In this document: one piece after another, positions 45,893 to 57,313 of the stretch
Layout of the letters: each line of letters opens with the position of its first letter
Numbering within the stretch: position 1 is the stretch's first letter
Assembly: GCA_014529385.2 (NCBI GenBank)
Contig: CM043949.1
Coordinates: 114,393,477 to 114,457,476, forward strand
From: Adiantum capillus-veneris
Lineage: Eukaryota > Streptophyta > Polypodiopsida > Polypodiales > Pteridaceae
Direction: 5' to 3'
Length of the DNA: 64,000 nucleotides
Translations under genes and position numbers: made by a program
Notes under the pieces: generated by a model
Told to the model about the DNA's origin: nothing
Database searches by the model: none
What the model saw: the letters and a program-made list of their open reading frames with translations, nothing else

Positions 45893-47373
45893 TTACTCTA
45901 ATGTAGCATTGTAAGCATTGACAAGGTTCATACTATCCTTAAGCTGTATTCCTTGCATCCATCTAGCGTCTTCAAAAGGATAATTTTTGAAATTAATAAG
46001 ATACCATCGACGGATAATCTTACCATGTCGTAGTACCTTGTCTTCATGCCGAAGGACAGCTTCGGGTTGTAGCACCTCTTCTTGGTCTTCAACTTCGGGA
46101 GGGTCTTCAATAATTGGTTCAGTTGGTGGCTCTCCTTTGTAGGGCTAAAGTAGGCTTACATGAAAGGCATTGTGTATGAGCCAATGGTTGGGCAACTTGA
46201 GTTGATAAACCGTCTCATTGATGGGCTTCAAGATTTGGAAAGGACCATAGTATCTTTTTTCTAGTTTAGCATAATACTTTTGATGGCCCATAGGATTTTT
46301 GCCCGACGTTTTCCTTAATCGAGCCTTAGGAAACTTGAGTAAGACCCAATCAGTTTCTTTGAGCATTAAGGCTCTTCTGTGCTTATCAACAACAGATTTT
46401 TGCCTTTTTTGAGAGATGGATATAGCCTCCTTAATCTTTTGAAAAGCTTCTTGTAGGTCACATCTATACTCATCGTCGGCGGTGAAGATCTTCCCATGTA
46501 CTTTGAGTAGCAAGGGACTTTTAGGTCTTCCCTCAATGATCTCAAAAGGTGCTTTTCCCGTAGAAGTATGTAGAGTATTATTGTAGGCATACTCTACAAG
46601 AGGTAAGTACTTTTTCCATTGTGAGTGTTGATCTACTTCGGTAACATAAGTCTTGATTAGACCAAGTATCGTAAGATTGGCTATCTCACTTTGGCCATCC
46701 ATTTGTGGGTGATAGGCCGAAGAGAAATTCAATCTTGTTCCTAGATTTTCAAAGAGACCTTTCCAGAAATTACTAGTCATTCTAGGATCTTTATCTGACA
46801 TGATGGATGTGGGTAATCCATGGTGCTTGAAAATCTGAGATATGAAGAGAGTTTCCATTTGGTGTGCCTTAATAGTCTTTTTGACAGGAATAAAATGTGC
46901 TTGCTTGCTAAACCTGTCAACTATTGTCCATATTCATGTATTCCCATGGATAGACTTGGGTAATCCAAAGATGAAATCCATGGATATACTCTCCCATGGT
47001 GAATTTGGAATAGGAAATGGCTGGAGTAATCCAGGTTGCTTCCCTCTATCATACCTAGTCTTTTGGGATACTACACATTTTGAAACATACTCTTGTATGT
47101 CCACTTTCATGGTAGGCCAATAGAAGTACATCTCTACTCCTCGGAGAGTAGGTTGAATACCTCTATGCCCCACATATGGAGGAGCATGGGATTCATACAT
47201 AACTTTCTCACGAAGGAAATGGGTAACACATAGCCTATTGCCGTGGAGAAGATAACCATCTTGCAAGGTGAATGGCTCCTCTTTCTTCCCCAAAGCAAGG
47301 GCTGACATTATGTCTCTAAAGTCAGGGTCAGTAGCATACTCATCTATCATAGAGGATAGATCATTGTGAGTAG
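45893..47373 (-). pseudogene. integrase of element D with chromodomain-like tail
   Basis: One minus frame from 47350 to 45893, broken by TGA 46934-46936 and TAG 46145-46147. The zinc-binding part has H...GHRG...C but its last cysteine is serine (KCVVSQ). The core keeps all three acidic residues: SMDFIFGLP, IMSDKDPRMTSNFW and DGQSEIANL. The GPFQIL segment follows. The tail EEVLQPEAVL, then IRRWYLINFKNYPFEDARWM, has the aromatic layout of a chromodomain, which in chromoviruses guides integration to heterochromatin. Two stops and the lost cysteine make it non-functional. Confidence 0.83.
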
Positions 47374-47754
47374 CTATAGAGACCGTCGTGAAAGTGCATC
47401 GACCACTTGATTGTGCTTACCAGCTATGTGAGCAATATGGAAATTAAATTGCGAAAGAAAATTTTCCCACCTCATTTGTTTGTTGGAAATCTTGGTTTGC
47501 GTCATGAAATACTTGAGACTTTGGTGGTCGGTTTGTAGGATAAATGGAGTCCCCAATAGGTAGTGCTTCCATGTGATTAGGGCATGTAGAACATCAAAAA
47601 GCTCTTTCTCATAAATGCCCAAGACTCGTTCATCAATATTGAGCCTTCGGCTCTCATACGCTATGGCATGCCCTTCTTGAAGCAAAACTTCTCTAAGGCA
47701 ATCACCACAAGCATCACATTGGACCTCAAATGGTTTTGAGAGATCCAGAAGCAC
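47374..47754 (-). CDS. RNase H segment of element D
   Basis: 127 open codons: FEVQCDACGDCLREVLLQEG, YEKELFDVLHALITWKHYLL, LQTDHQSLKYFMTQ and HNQVVDALSRR, the full order of Ty3/gypsy RNase H motifs, with acidic residues kept. The lead-in TLPDLSKPF is altered and the frame is not connected to RT. Confidence 0.82.
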   Translation of the reverse strand: MLLDLSKPFEVQCDACGDCLREVLLQEGHAIAYESRRLNIDERVLGIYEKELFDVLHALITWKHYLLGTPFILQTDHQSLKYFMTQTKISNKQMRWENFLSQFNFHIAHIAGKHNQVVDALSRRSL

Positions 47755-47839
47755 GAGGATTGGTTGGGAAGTAAGCTTCTCTTTGAGCTTTTCAAAAGAA
47801 TTTTTCTCCTTAGTAGTCCATACAAACTTAATGTTCTTC

Positions 47840-48291
47840 TTAGTTAAGTCGTGTACGTAGTGGTCTTGCTACTTGAGAGAATTTTTCTATGAAGCGTCTA
47901 TAGTATGCGCACATACCAACAAAGATTCTTAGCTCATGTAGATTTCTTGGGTTAGGCCATGCTTTTATTACCTCTAACTTTGATGGATCCATTTGGATAC
48001 CATCTTTAGAGATAATATGACCTAGGTATTGAATCTCTTGAAGGAAGAATTCGCTTTTCTTTTGGTTGAGAAAAAGCTTGCTCTCCCTCAATGCTTGAAA
48101 AATCACTTGGAGATGTTGCTTATGTTCCTCCATCTGTTTTTGATAGTGATATGGTTTAGTGCTCGCTAGTCTACACACATACGGTATGTACGATCTTTCT
48201 TTTGCACTAAAAGGACTGGAGAACAAAAGGGAGAGGAACTAGGCCTCACCATCCCTTTGTCTACCAGCTCTTGTACTTGCCTCATGATCTC
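47840..48291 (-). pseudogene. reverse transcriptase remnant of element D, catalytic core deleted
   Basis: The fingers (VQKKDRTYRMCVD, with a stop next) run to about 48141 and are joined directly to MEEHKQHLQVIFQALRESKL, the sequence after the catalytic box. Compared with element C about 290 bases, including the FxDD motif, are missing. The thumb (SEFFLQEIQYLGHIIS, MCAYYRRFI) remains. Confidence 0.85.
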
Positions 48292-50383
48292 CTATTGTTG
48301 AGCTTGTGAGACTCGATAAGGAGGTTTGTTAGGCGGTGAGCTTCCTAGAAGGAGCTCAATACGATGGTCATCATCCCCTCGTTTTGGAGTTAAGTCCATA
48401 GGGATATCATCGATGAACACATCTTGGAATCCTTTTAGAAAAGTAGACAAGTCTAACTCTTCTTGATTCCTATCATTTTCATTTGATGAAACATTATTAG
48501 CTTTTAGAGACTCTTTGACAAAAATCATGTACGCAGAAACTGAGCTCTTCATTGACTTATCAAAAGCAAGAGGATTTACAAGTGGAATAGTGCGACCACG
48601 CTCACTAGCATCTATATACATGTTCTTTCCCCTATAGGTGAAGCAGATTCTCCTTTCAGGGAACTTCATGTTGGAAGCCATGCGATCAAACCATGGTGCC
48701 CCTAGGATAACATCCTCATGTTGGAGAGGAGAGATGAAGAAGTCTTCTTTGTCGACATAGCTTTGGACATGAAGCCTCAATTTCCCAATCAAGGGAGTAA
48801 CGGAGGCTTGTTGTCCCTTAAAAGTTGCATCAGCCACTACTATATCTCCCATCTCAAAAGCTTGAATGCCCAACTTGGTGGCCAACTCCGTTGATATGAA
48901 GTTGAGAGTAGAGCCAGGGTCAAACAAGATGAAGGAATCATGCTCTCTTACCTTTCCCCAAGCATAGTAAAGTGATGATCCTTTGCAATGAGCATCCTCT
49001 TTTGGAGCTTTGATGGTTGAAGCCCTAGGAGTCTCATTGCGAGTATTCTTCATGGGGCAAGAACGATAGCCATGTCCTTGCTCCCCACACTTGAAACACT
49101 TATGGTCCTTGCGAAAAGCTTCAAGCTCTTCAGGAGAGAGTTTGTTTTTACCTTTGTAAACTCCCTTCTCCTTGGACCGATTTTTGTTGTTGCTGGAAGT
49201 GACTTGGGAAGTATGTTGAACATTGGTTTTCCCCTTTGCATCATTTTTGTCTTTGTTTTCCATGGGCTTGACATTACGTCTAGCCCCTTGATGGAAATTG
49301 ATGCGTGAAGCAACCATGGTGTGATGGATTACTTCCCTAATAGTACCAGGCCGTTGAGAGTTGATATATTCGGCCATCTCTTCAGGTAATCCCGCACATA
49401 ATTGTTGCCTTTGCTCGGCAAAGTCTATCTTTTGAAAGACAGTAGCCTTGAGATGTAAATCCCAAAACTTGTCTACGTACTTGTGGATAGACTCATGAGA
49501 GAGAAGCTTCAAGCTACGCCATTCAATAAGCACTTTGTCTTTTGCATCGCTTGCAAGGAATTGCTTCATCATGGAAACTCGTAGATTTTTCCATGTCTTT
49601 GGGGCTTCACCATTGCCACGAAGTCTATCCCACCATTGGCGAGCTGATTTTTGGAAGTGCATAGCTACATGGCGTAGCTTGGAGGACTTTGTGAAGCCCT
49701 CGTCTCCAAAGGCCGCATCAAATTGTTGGATATATGAAGGCCAACACTTTGTTGGTAGCACCAAAGGTGCCATCATAGGTGAGAAAAGAGATACTCTTTC
49801 TTCCCTCCTTGAACTTATTTAGCTTTTGTGACCTTCGCCATGCAGGAAATGATTTGCGATGTCCTCCCCTCTTGTATTCTCTAGGCGAATAGCCATAACT
49901 TTCGTCGGAAGAGGAGGAAGGTGAAGAAGAAGGAGAAGAGGGCGACCTCTTCCTAGCCCTTTTCTTCCTTTGTTTCCTCTCTTGCCTTTCAAAGTGATGA
50001 GGAGAAGGACTATAGGTTGCTCTTTTCCTCTTGGGAGGAGTGGGCGATCGTCTAGACCGCCGTCTTCATGGAGCCACATCTTCAGAGGAACTTAAACTTT
50101 CATTGCTTTCTTGATCTTTGGATTCCTCCTCTCGAATGGGAGAGAGTCTTCTTTTGGTGGTCTCTTCAAGAGGCCTCCTAAGCTCTCTCTCCTCTTGGAG
50201 AGGAAGGGAAATTCCATAAGCACGAAGTTGTTGAGTAACTTCGGCTTGCAAAGCACGGTTTCCCATAGCTTGTTGCGACCTAGTGACGAGATAATTCACA
50301 AACATGGGAGCATCATCATTAGCACCTTCATGTGAAAAATCAAAGCTATCAATGTTCATTCTACTCTCTTGGTTATTGTCAGC
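48292..50383 (-). pseudogene. gag: gag and protease of element D
   Basis: ATG at 50383 (MADNNQESRMN) begins a 105-residue N-terminal part that ends at TGA 50066-50068. The same frame goes on through a Ser/Arg-rich stretch. A four-base gain near 49731 shifts the frame; then 494 open codons hold capsid (FQKSARQWWDRL, KYVDKFWDLHLKATVF), zinc knuckle CFKCGEQGHGYRSC and protease FDPGSTLNFIS with EDVILGAPWFDRM. The start is chosen because the same MADN opens the gag of C. Gag builds the particle; protease matures it. Confidence 0.85.
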
Positions 50384-50786
50384 CATGTTAACAAAATTTA
50401 TGTATGTACTTAGTGTATGCTTTGGCAATTCAAAACCTTAGTTGCCACTCCTCTTAGCCTTTGAAAATTGGCTCTTAAGTATCTACTCCCACGGCTCAAA
50501 GTGGTTAATTATAGAGAGTAGAGGAGTAGGTCTAGCATAGCAGAGTTGCCGAGGGCTAGCTGCTTTTGGACTTCTTAGGGCTCAATAATGGTAAAGCCGT
50601 AGGCAAGTCTAAAAGGATTCCATTATTAAGTCCAAATCTCTCGAGGTGTGCACCATCCCCCACATAGTGGGCTCAACAAAACCGATAATAGATCCCAGTT
50701 CCACTTACCCTAATATAATTAACAACATAAACCATGTATAGGATACTTAAGGACCTCTCTTCTTAAGCAAGAAAAGATAAACCAAT

Positions 50787-50798
50787 GCTCTGATACCA
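50787..50798 (-). other. primer binding site of element D
   Basis: Minus strand TGGTATCAGAGC, exact complement of plant initiator tRNA-Met 3' end. Confidence 0.92.
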
Positions 50799-50799
50799 A

Positions 50800-52449
50800 T
50801 TTAATGGAATTGGCCTATTTAATTTGAGAGTAGCGGAAATTAATGAGAGTACTTTTAAGAAATCACTTTGTGAGCATAGCGGGTGAACATAATTGAAGAT
50901 AGCAACATAATCATAACAATTAGCTAACTTGGCATGAACATTACTTTTGCAAGAGAGAGAATCTAGAGAACATGACAACAGTTGAGGACCGGATTTATGT
51001 GGAGCCGGTCCCCCCTCCAATAGGCATTTGTATTATGATTTCTCCCATTAAGAGAGACTTGTTACAATACAATGTTTGAGTTCCTTGTGACCTAGGTGAT
51101 TCAATGAAGATGGAAAGCTTCATGCATCACAAACATAACATAAACTTGAAGAAAAGCTTTAACTATCCCAAGCCTCAGTCCCAAGACCTCAAACACCTTC
51201 GAAGGTGGAGAGAGCTAGCAGGGAATGAGGGTAGGGAAGAGAAAGAAGAAACATTTTGTAGGAGAAAGAATTAGTTCCTCACTTATCATAACTCTTGTTG
51301 CTAGCATAGATAATAGTATAGTAAGGAAGAAGAAGGAGATGGCAAGATTAAGCATTGAAGCATGGCTCTTGGTTGGATTTGCACTCCATATCCAAGAGTG
51401 TTGGTGTAGGCTCTCAACCTCTACTTGCACGGAGAAGGAGAGGGAGATCTTGCACTTTGCATAGCACACAATGAGAGTGTTTGTGAGTGTGTGTGGGTGA
51501 GTATACCCCCTAAGCAACCCCTTTGGCTTGCTTGGGTCTACCCCCCCTTTTAGCTCATGCTTGAAGCTCATTGGACCCCTCCAGGCCTAGCCAGTCACAA
51601 GCAGGAGGCATTACAAGCAGCAAGGGTAGCCTTGAGACAAGTGTCCCCCTTTCCCCTTTGAGAGACAGGGCTAGATAAATGCTACATCATTTAATTAAAT
51701 CTCTTAAATTATTATTGGAGCCCTTGGGTGGCCAACCAATAGGCTTCAGGCACACCATGAGGGCAACATGAGGAGGAGCTTGACAAGTGTCCCTTTTGCT
51801 TTCTTTGTACCATGCATGTCTTGTGTGAGTGTGTGGGTGTTCTCTCTCATCCCCCCTCATGTAGGGCTCGCCCCCTCCTTGTAGGTATTGAATCTTTTAC
51901 TTTTTTACACTTGAAGCCCCTCATGTATAGGCCCAATTCCCACCACAAGCTTGGATCATAAGCACTTTAAGCTTGGGATGGGTTCTCACCTCAAGTGCAA
52001 CCCTAGCATCTCAAGCATGTCAAGCACCTCAAGCATCTCAATAATTAAGCACCTCAAGCATCTCAAGCACCTCAATCATCAAGCACCTTAGTCATCAAGC
52101 ACCTCAAGCACCTTAGTCATCAAGCAGGACAAGCATCTCGAGCAGGGTCAGGTTCCCGCGCCTCAAGGTCAGCCCTAGCTTACCTAAGGTCAAAGGCCTT
52201 TTACACACATTATTGGAGGTCTTGAATGAAGCTAACCCTAAGGTCTTATGCTCCATTTGTTAGCCTTGCTCTTTGATAGACCATCTCTCATTTGGGCCCC
52301 TTTACCATTGGCCCCGTGTTGAGATAGATCTATTAGCACATGTCTATAGCTTAACACTTGTTCCCATTTATTCTCCCACATTAAGTGATCAATTTAATAT
52401 GAGAAAATCATTTGGGTTGGTTAGATATTAGATATTAAATTTTATCACA
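50800..52449 (-). repeat. 5' LTR of element D
   Basis: Partner of 43965-45533. Longer because a run of CTCAAGCAnn-type units at 52010-52145 is expanded here. Confidence 0.92.
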
Positions 52450-52479
52450 AATTTCACTCTCTTTACTATTGTCAGCCAT
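52450..52479 (-). pseudogene. gag: first codons of the gag of element C
   Basis: Minus-strand ATG at 52479 and nine more codons (MADNSKESEI) stop at the insertion point of D; the rest continues at 43958. Confidence 0.8.
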
Positions 52480-52873
52480 TCTAACAACTTTTAGGTGTAC
52501 TTTCGCACTTCAAGCCTTAGTTGCTACTCCTGTTTACCCCTTTAGAAAAAGCACTCAAGCTACTGTACCATGGCTCGAATACCATTAATTGAAAGGTATA
52601 GAAGAGAGGGTCTTTCAACACCAAAACAACACCGGCTCCTATCAATCTTCTAAATTTAGCTCAATAGTGGTTAATAAGCCGTAGGCAAGCCCCGTAGGAC
52701 TCCACTATTAAGACCATAGCTCTCGGCGGTGATGCCGCGTTAACTGCACGAAGGCAGGTGCACTGCAGGGCTGAAAATTCCCTATTATACTTACTCACAG
52801 GCAATTAATAATACCAACCATTTATAGCTAGCTTGAGGACCTGCCTTCTTGAGCAAGAAAAGAGAAACCTTGT

Positions 52874-52885
52874 GCTCTGATACCA
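52874..52885 (-). other. primer binding site of element C
   Basis: Minus strand TGGTATCAGAGC, one base from the 5' LTR at 52887. Confidence 0.92.
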
Positions 52886-52886
52886 A

Positions 52887-54477
52887 TGTAACATTTAATG
52901 GCCTAAAAACTTGTGTGTAGCGGAAATTAGCATGAACATACTGGGCATTTCATTAGAATAGATTCCTAATCAGAATTACAAGAGTGCTTGGGTGGAGAGA
53001 GCAACAAAAAGCACAACACCTAGTTAGATAGCATGAACAATACTTTCAAAAGAGAGAGAAATTAAGCTATTGACAACAATTGAGGACCGGATTTGCATGG
53101 AGCCGGTCCCCCCCTCCAAAAGGCTTTGTATTATGGTTTCTCCCATCAAGAGAGACATTGTACAATAAACTTCTTTGTGTTCCCTCAAGACTAGCTAGTG
53201 CAACGAAGATGAAAGCTTCATGCACTAAGAAAAACACTTAGAAAACACAACATCAATTATCCCCGGTCTCAGACCCAAAACCTCACACACCTTCAAAGAT
53301 GGTGAGAGCTAGCAGGGTATGAGAGTAGATTGAGAGGAATAAGGAGTATTCTTATGAGAAAGATGTACATCTCCTCACATAATCACTCATATTAGCATAG
53401 CTTAGCTTAGTAATTAGCATGGTAGAGGAGATGAGCATGCATTGAATCTTGGCTCTTGGTTGGATTTGCATCACAAAGCCAAGAGTTGTTGGTGTAGGCC
53501 TCCCTTCTCACAAGCTTGGAGTAGGTGGTAAGCTTTCCATTAAATCTTGATAAGGAGAGAGAGTCTTCTTTACTTCACACATGAGATTGTGTGAGTGTGT
53601 GTATGATAATGCCTTGCAAAAATCAGCCCCCTCTCTCTTTTGGGCGACCCCTCTCGCTATTTTCTCTTGCTATCCTCTCATTGGACCTCCCAGGGCTAGC
53701 CAATGACAATTAAGCAGCATAAGTGATAGTCTTCTAACATGTGTCCCCCTTTCCCCTTTTGTGAGAGCTTTAGGTAATTTAATAATTCAACTAAACTCTC
53801 ATTTGACCCCTTTGCCTCCTGGCCAATAGGAATCACGCAAGCCATTGGGTTGCTGAATGCTTATTGGACCCCTTGGGAAACTGGCCAATAGTCTTCTAGA
53901 GGACTTAATTCTCAATGGTTCTTTTATTAAGTGTTTTTAAATTGATTAAACTAGATTTACTCTAGACTAATTCTCATTGGTCCACCTCCAAGGCCATCCA
54001 ATAGAAATTGGCTACACCTTGCGGGCATCTGGGCTAGGGAGCTGACATGTGTCCCTCATTCCCTTTGTGTAAAGGGAGGTTGTGTGTGTGTGTGTGTGGC
54101 TTTCTCTCTCATACCCTACAAGGAAGGCTCACCCTCTCCTAAGTAGGGATGTGTAAAGAATTTGTTGGACACACACAAAGCATCCAGTCCCCCTATGGTT
54201 GACCTTTGGAGACAACCTTTGAATTTTGGAACCTTAGCATTTTGGAAGTCTTAATGGGTTGAACCTTAGGGTCTTTTTAGCCCATTGTTGCACATGGCTC
54301 TTTTGCAGATAGCCCCCTCTTTGGATCCCTATTTTCCCTCCTTTGGATCCCTACTATGGCCGGTCTACTAGCTTAACCAATATTCTATCTTTTTCCCCCC
54401 TGGCACTTCCCCATATTAAATGATTAGTTTAACATAAGAAAATCATTTAGGAGAATTAGATATTGATTATTATGACA
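52887..54477 (-). repeat. 5' LTR of element C
   Basis: Partner of 38335-39933, with the same hairpin (53084-53109) and ATTGG...CCAAT series near 53680-54002. Confidence 0.92.
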
Positions 54478-55106
54478 CCTCTTAGTGCCCTTTTATAGGT
54501 ACAGGATGCTTTAGTTTAGGATAATTTGATTACGTTAGGGTCCTAATGAGGAGAGACAAAGAAAGGAGTTGGGTCCCAGATGGTTGACACTTGCTTTGTC
54601 TTAGGAGAATTTTAAAATGATATCTCCTAGGTGGGCCTTTGCGACCATCGCCTAGAGACAGGTGGCAATATACAATTGGTTTCTATACAAGATTTTTGGC
54701 TTGAAAACAGGAAAACAGATTATTCTATGGATATTTACTATGAAGAAATGTTGTGGCGAGATGTCGGTGAATGGTGGGCTTTGTTGGTGCATCCGTGTAG
54801 CGCGTTCGCCACTTTCGGGGTCAGCTGGGGCATGCCTTCAACGTCATTCCTTGAACCGGGGTCGCCTTTGCGTGATTTTGGTTGTCTTCTTGGTCAATGT
54901 TGAAATCTGTTACTTTTTCCTTCTTGTCTGTGTGTATGGCATGTTGTGTTGGTTTGATTGTGTGCGTGCAAGTGTAATGTACTCATGTATGTATGTGCAT
55001 GTGCTCATAAGTGCGTCTGGGCATTTGTGGGTGTATGTAACTTTGTGAGGGTCTAGGTGCTTGTGAGTGTGTGTGCGTATGTATATGGGGTTGTCTGTGG
55101 GTGTGT

Positions 55107-55166
<60 letters not shown>

Positions 55167-55318
55167 CGGCAAGCGGGTGTGTGGGAGTAAGAGAAAGAGA
55201 GAGATATTTTTTTTTTTTTTTTTTTTAATTTTACGTGTTGGCTTTGGTCGATTACAGAGAACGAGGGAGAAAGGGTCTGAGTGAGGAGAGTGAGGGGTTG
55301 AGGGGGGTGAGAGGGGTT

Positions 55319-55352
<34 letters not shown>

Positions 55353-56345
55353 GTAACGAGGGAGAGAGAGAGAGAGAGTTAGACTGTGCCCTGGCTTGGA
55401 TGACCACAGAGAATGAGAGGTAGAGTGAGAGGGAGGGTGCTGGGGAGAGAGTGAGGGAGTGTGTGTGTGTGTGTATGGGTGGGTGGGTGTGTAGGTATTA
55501 AGAAAGAGAGAGAAAAAAAACTATTCTATGCACCCGCATGGGCTATTACACAGAAAGCGAGAGAGTCTGAGAGAGTAGACGGCTGAGAGGGGAGAGAGAG
55601 AGAGAGATGGAGCGAGAGGGTGATTGTATGTGTCTGTGTGTGTTTGTATAAGTGATGAGAGAGAGATAGAGAGAGAGAGAGAGAGGGATTATGCTGAGCC
55701 CACTAGGCTGTTGCCGAATCAGGAAAGGAGGGCAAGGAAGAGTCAATGGGAGGGAGAGACTGAGAGAGTGCCGAGAATGAGAGAGGGAGAAACCTGGGGG
55801 GGGGGGGGGGGGGGGGGGGGGGGAGGGTGAACAAGGGAGGGAGAGTGTGAGGGATAGGGTGATGGATGGAGAGAGAGAGAGAGAGCTATTTCGGCTCATA
55901 CATGGCGGGTCTTGCTTTTGGATTGACGAACAAGAGGAGAGAGAGACAGAGAGCTATTTCATGCCCCCTTTATTGGGCTTGATTAGAGAGAGTGAGAGAA
56001 CAAGAGGGAGTGTGAGTAAGAGAGAGGAACTATCTCGAGTAATGGATGAGAGGGAGAGAGAATTGTCCCATGCTGCATGGCAGCCCCTGTGGGTTGACGA
56101 ACGAGGGGGAAAAAGAGGGAGTCTAGCTGCATGTTATAATGAAGGAGGGAGAGTGGAAATAATGGAGGAGAGGGGGGGAGGTGGTGCCAAGGGAGGGGTG
56201 GTCCACTGTGGGCATATGCATGGGAGGAAAAAGAGTGGCGGGGTGGCAGGCTTAAAAACGTTTTATTTTTCCTTCATTGTTTATTTTTAGACTCTCCTCG
56301 AGTGGGGTTGGTTCTCGTGGCCACATTTTCAAAAATCGACCATCA
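54478..56345 (-). repeat. 5' LTR of element B, outer piece
   Basis: Continues 37885-38334 after the CCTCTT duplication; aligns with 29726-31281. Contains (TG)n at 55105-55164, a T run near 55207, another (GT)n near 55320 and poly-G at 55797-55823. Confidence 0.9.
54489..54498 (-). promoter_or_regulatory. TATA box of the 5' LTR of element B
   Basis: Minus strand CTATAAAAGG, conserved in the other LTR at 29731-29740. Element C begins 12 bases downstream of it. Confidence 0.65.
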
Positions 56346-57048
56346 ATAGTTCTTATAGGTTTGTGCCCAGATTGCAGGACAGTCTTACGGGTTTGTGCCT
56401 AGATTGCAAGACAATTTGGTTGTATGGTAAGCCAATGACACTAGGGGTAATAAACTCTCAGAAAGAGGAGTGAACTCTTGGGGTTGGAATATTTGAATGA
56501 AGAATGATTGTGTGCTATCTTTCTTCTAGGAAAGAATGTTTTGGTGCGAATTTTGATAATGTTTGAAGGACTATTTTAAGGAACTTGCAATAAAAAACAT
56601 AAGCAAGGAACTTTGTGCTATAAACAATCATGTGTTAGTACTTAGGAAACAAGATTAAAGTGTGAGTGTGGGGGTTTCCACATCTATAAATGGGTGGTTT
56701 TGATTATTCAAGAAACTCTCCACTCCTTTTCATTAAGGAAAGTCAAAATTAGAACCTCATTGTGCCAAGAGTTGAGAAAGTCTCAAATGTTTGTCTCTAA
56801 AAGCTACAAGAAAAAAGGCATTTAAGCTTCTCTCTTTTGGAAGATGTGTTCTAGGAACGTTTAAATGTTTGTACTAGCTCATGCTTTCCCGTGAAGAAAG
56901 GGCTACAAAACCTATCTAATGGCTCAGACCAAAGCTACCTTGTGATGAGAGCCTATCCATTCGAATCAAATCTATCTTGAATATTCTTTTTCCAATATTA
57001 GGTACCCCAACTATCGAGTGGTTACGGTGACAAGGTGAGGACCTCACA
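56346..57048 (+). repeat. 5' LTR of element E, right piece
   Basis: Continues 28583-29248. It aligns with 60546-60803 and then, past the transposon, with 62141-62630. The stretch TTTTAAGGAAC near 56574 is the empty site of that transposon. It ends GGACCTCACA, as does the LTR of G. Confidence 0.82.
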
Positions 57049-57050
57049 TG

Positions 57051-57062
57051 TGGTATAAGATA
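57051..57062 (+). other. primer binding site of element E
   Basis: TGGTATAAGATA, close to the initiator tRNA-Met complement TGGTATCAGAGC, two bases after the LTR. Confidence 0.7.
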
Positions 57063-57313
57063 CTAGGTTAGGATTCTAGGAGTTTGTTTGGTTATCCAAG
57101 CATTCCAGCTAATATATGGCTTGTAAGTCTTTTGAGTATACGTTTCGATGTGACATAATGATCATGTTGACAAAGAATTTTTCACCACCTTCATCAAGTG
57201 TTTATAAAGGCTAGGAGATGGCTTGGAGTGGTGGAATCCTATACATTTATGCTTCAAGAATTGCGTGCATCAAGACAGATCTCAAGAAGCTACAATAGGT
57301 GGAAGAGTTGTGA

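Larger units (their letters stand above)
43965..52449 (-). mobile_element. Element D: innermost chromovirus-like Ty3/gypsy element
   Basis: LTRs 43965-45533 (3') and 50800-52449 (5'), primer site TGGTATCAGAGC on the minus strand at 50787-50798. AATTT lies on both sides (43959-43963, 52450-52454). Gene order is gag, protease, RT, RNase H, integrase with a chromodomain-like tail. It entered codon 10 or 11 of the gag of its relative C. The catalytic part of RT is deleted, so it is inactive. Confidence 0.93.
38335..54477 (-). mobile_element. Element C: chromovirus-like Ty3/gypsy element, interrupted by D
   Basis: LTRs 38335-39933 (3') and 52887-54477 (5') run TGTARCATTTAATGG...ATGACA. CCTCTT occurs on both sides (38329-38334, 54478-54483). 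The tRNA-Met primer site is at 52874-52885 on the minus strand and a purine tract is next to 39933. Gag, protease, RT and RNase H are present but broken; the integrase core is deleted. Element D sits inside its gag. C itself sits in the 5' LTR of B. Confidence 0.93.
29249..56345 (-). mobile_element. Element B: Tat-lineage Ty3/gypsy element, interrupted by C and D
   Basis: Minus-strand element. LTRs are 29249-31281 (3') and 37885-38334 plus 54478-56345 (5', split by element C). LTRs run TGACAAG...CCATCA. The flanks share ATAG, and joining the flanks restores an uninterrupted LTR of element E, as comparison with 60544-60600 shows. Gene order on the minus strand: primer site, ORF0, leader, gag, protease, RT, RNase H, second RNase H, integrase, polypurine tract. 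The double RNase H is the hallmark of the Tat lineage. Stops and frameshifts in most genes make it inactive. Confidence 0.92.

Noticed and set aside
50787-50798. Matches to tRNA-Met considered as tRNA genes
   Set aside because: Only the 12 bases complementary to the tRNA end are present, at LTR borders: primer sites.
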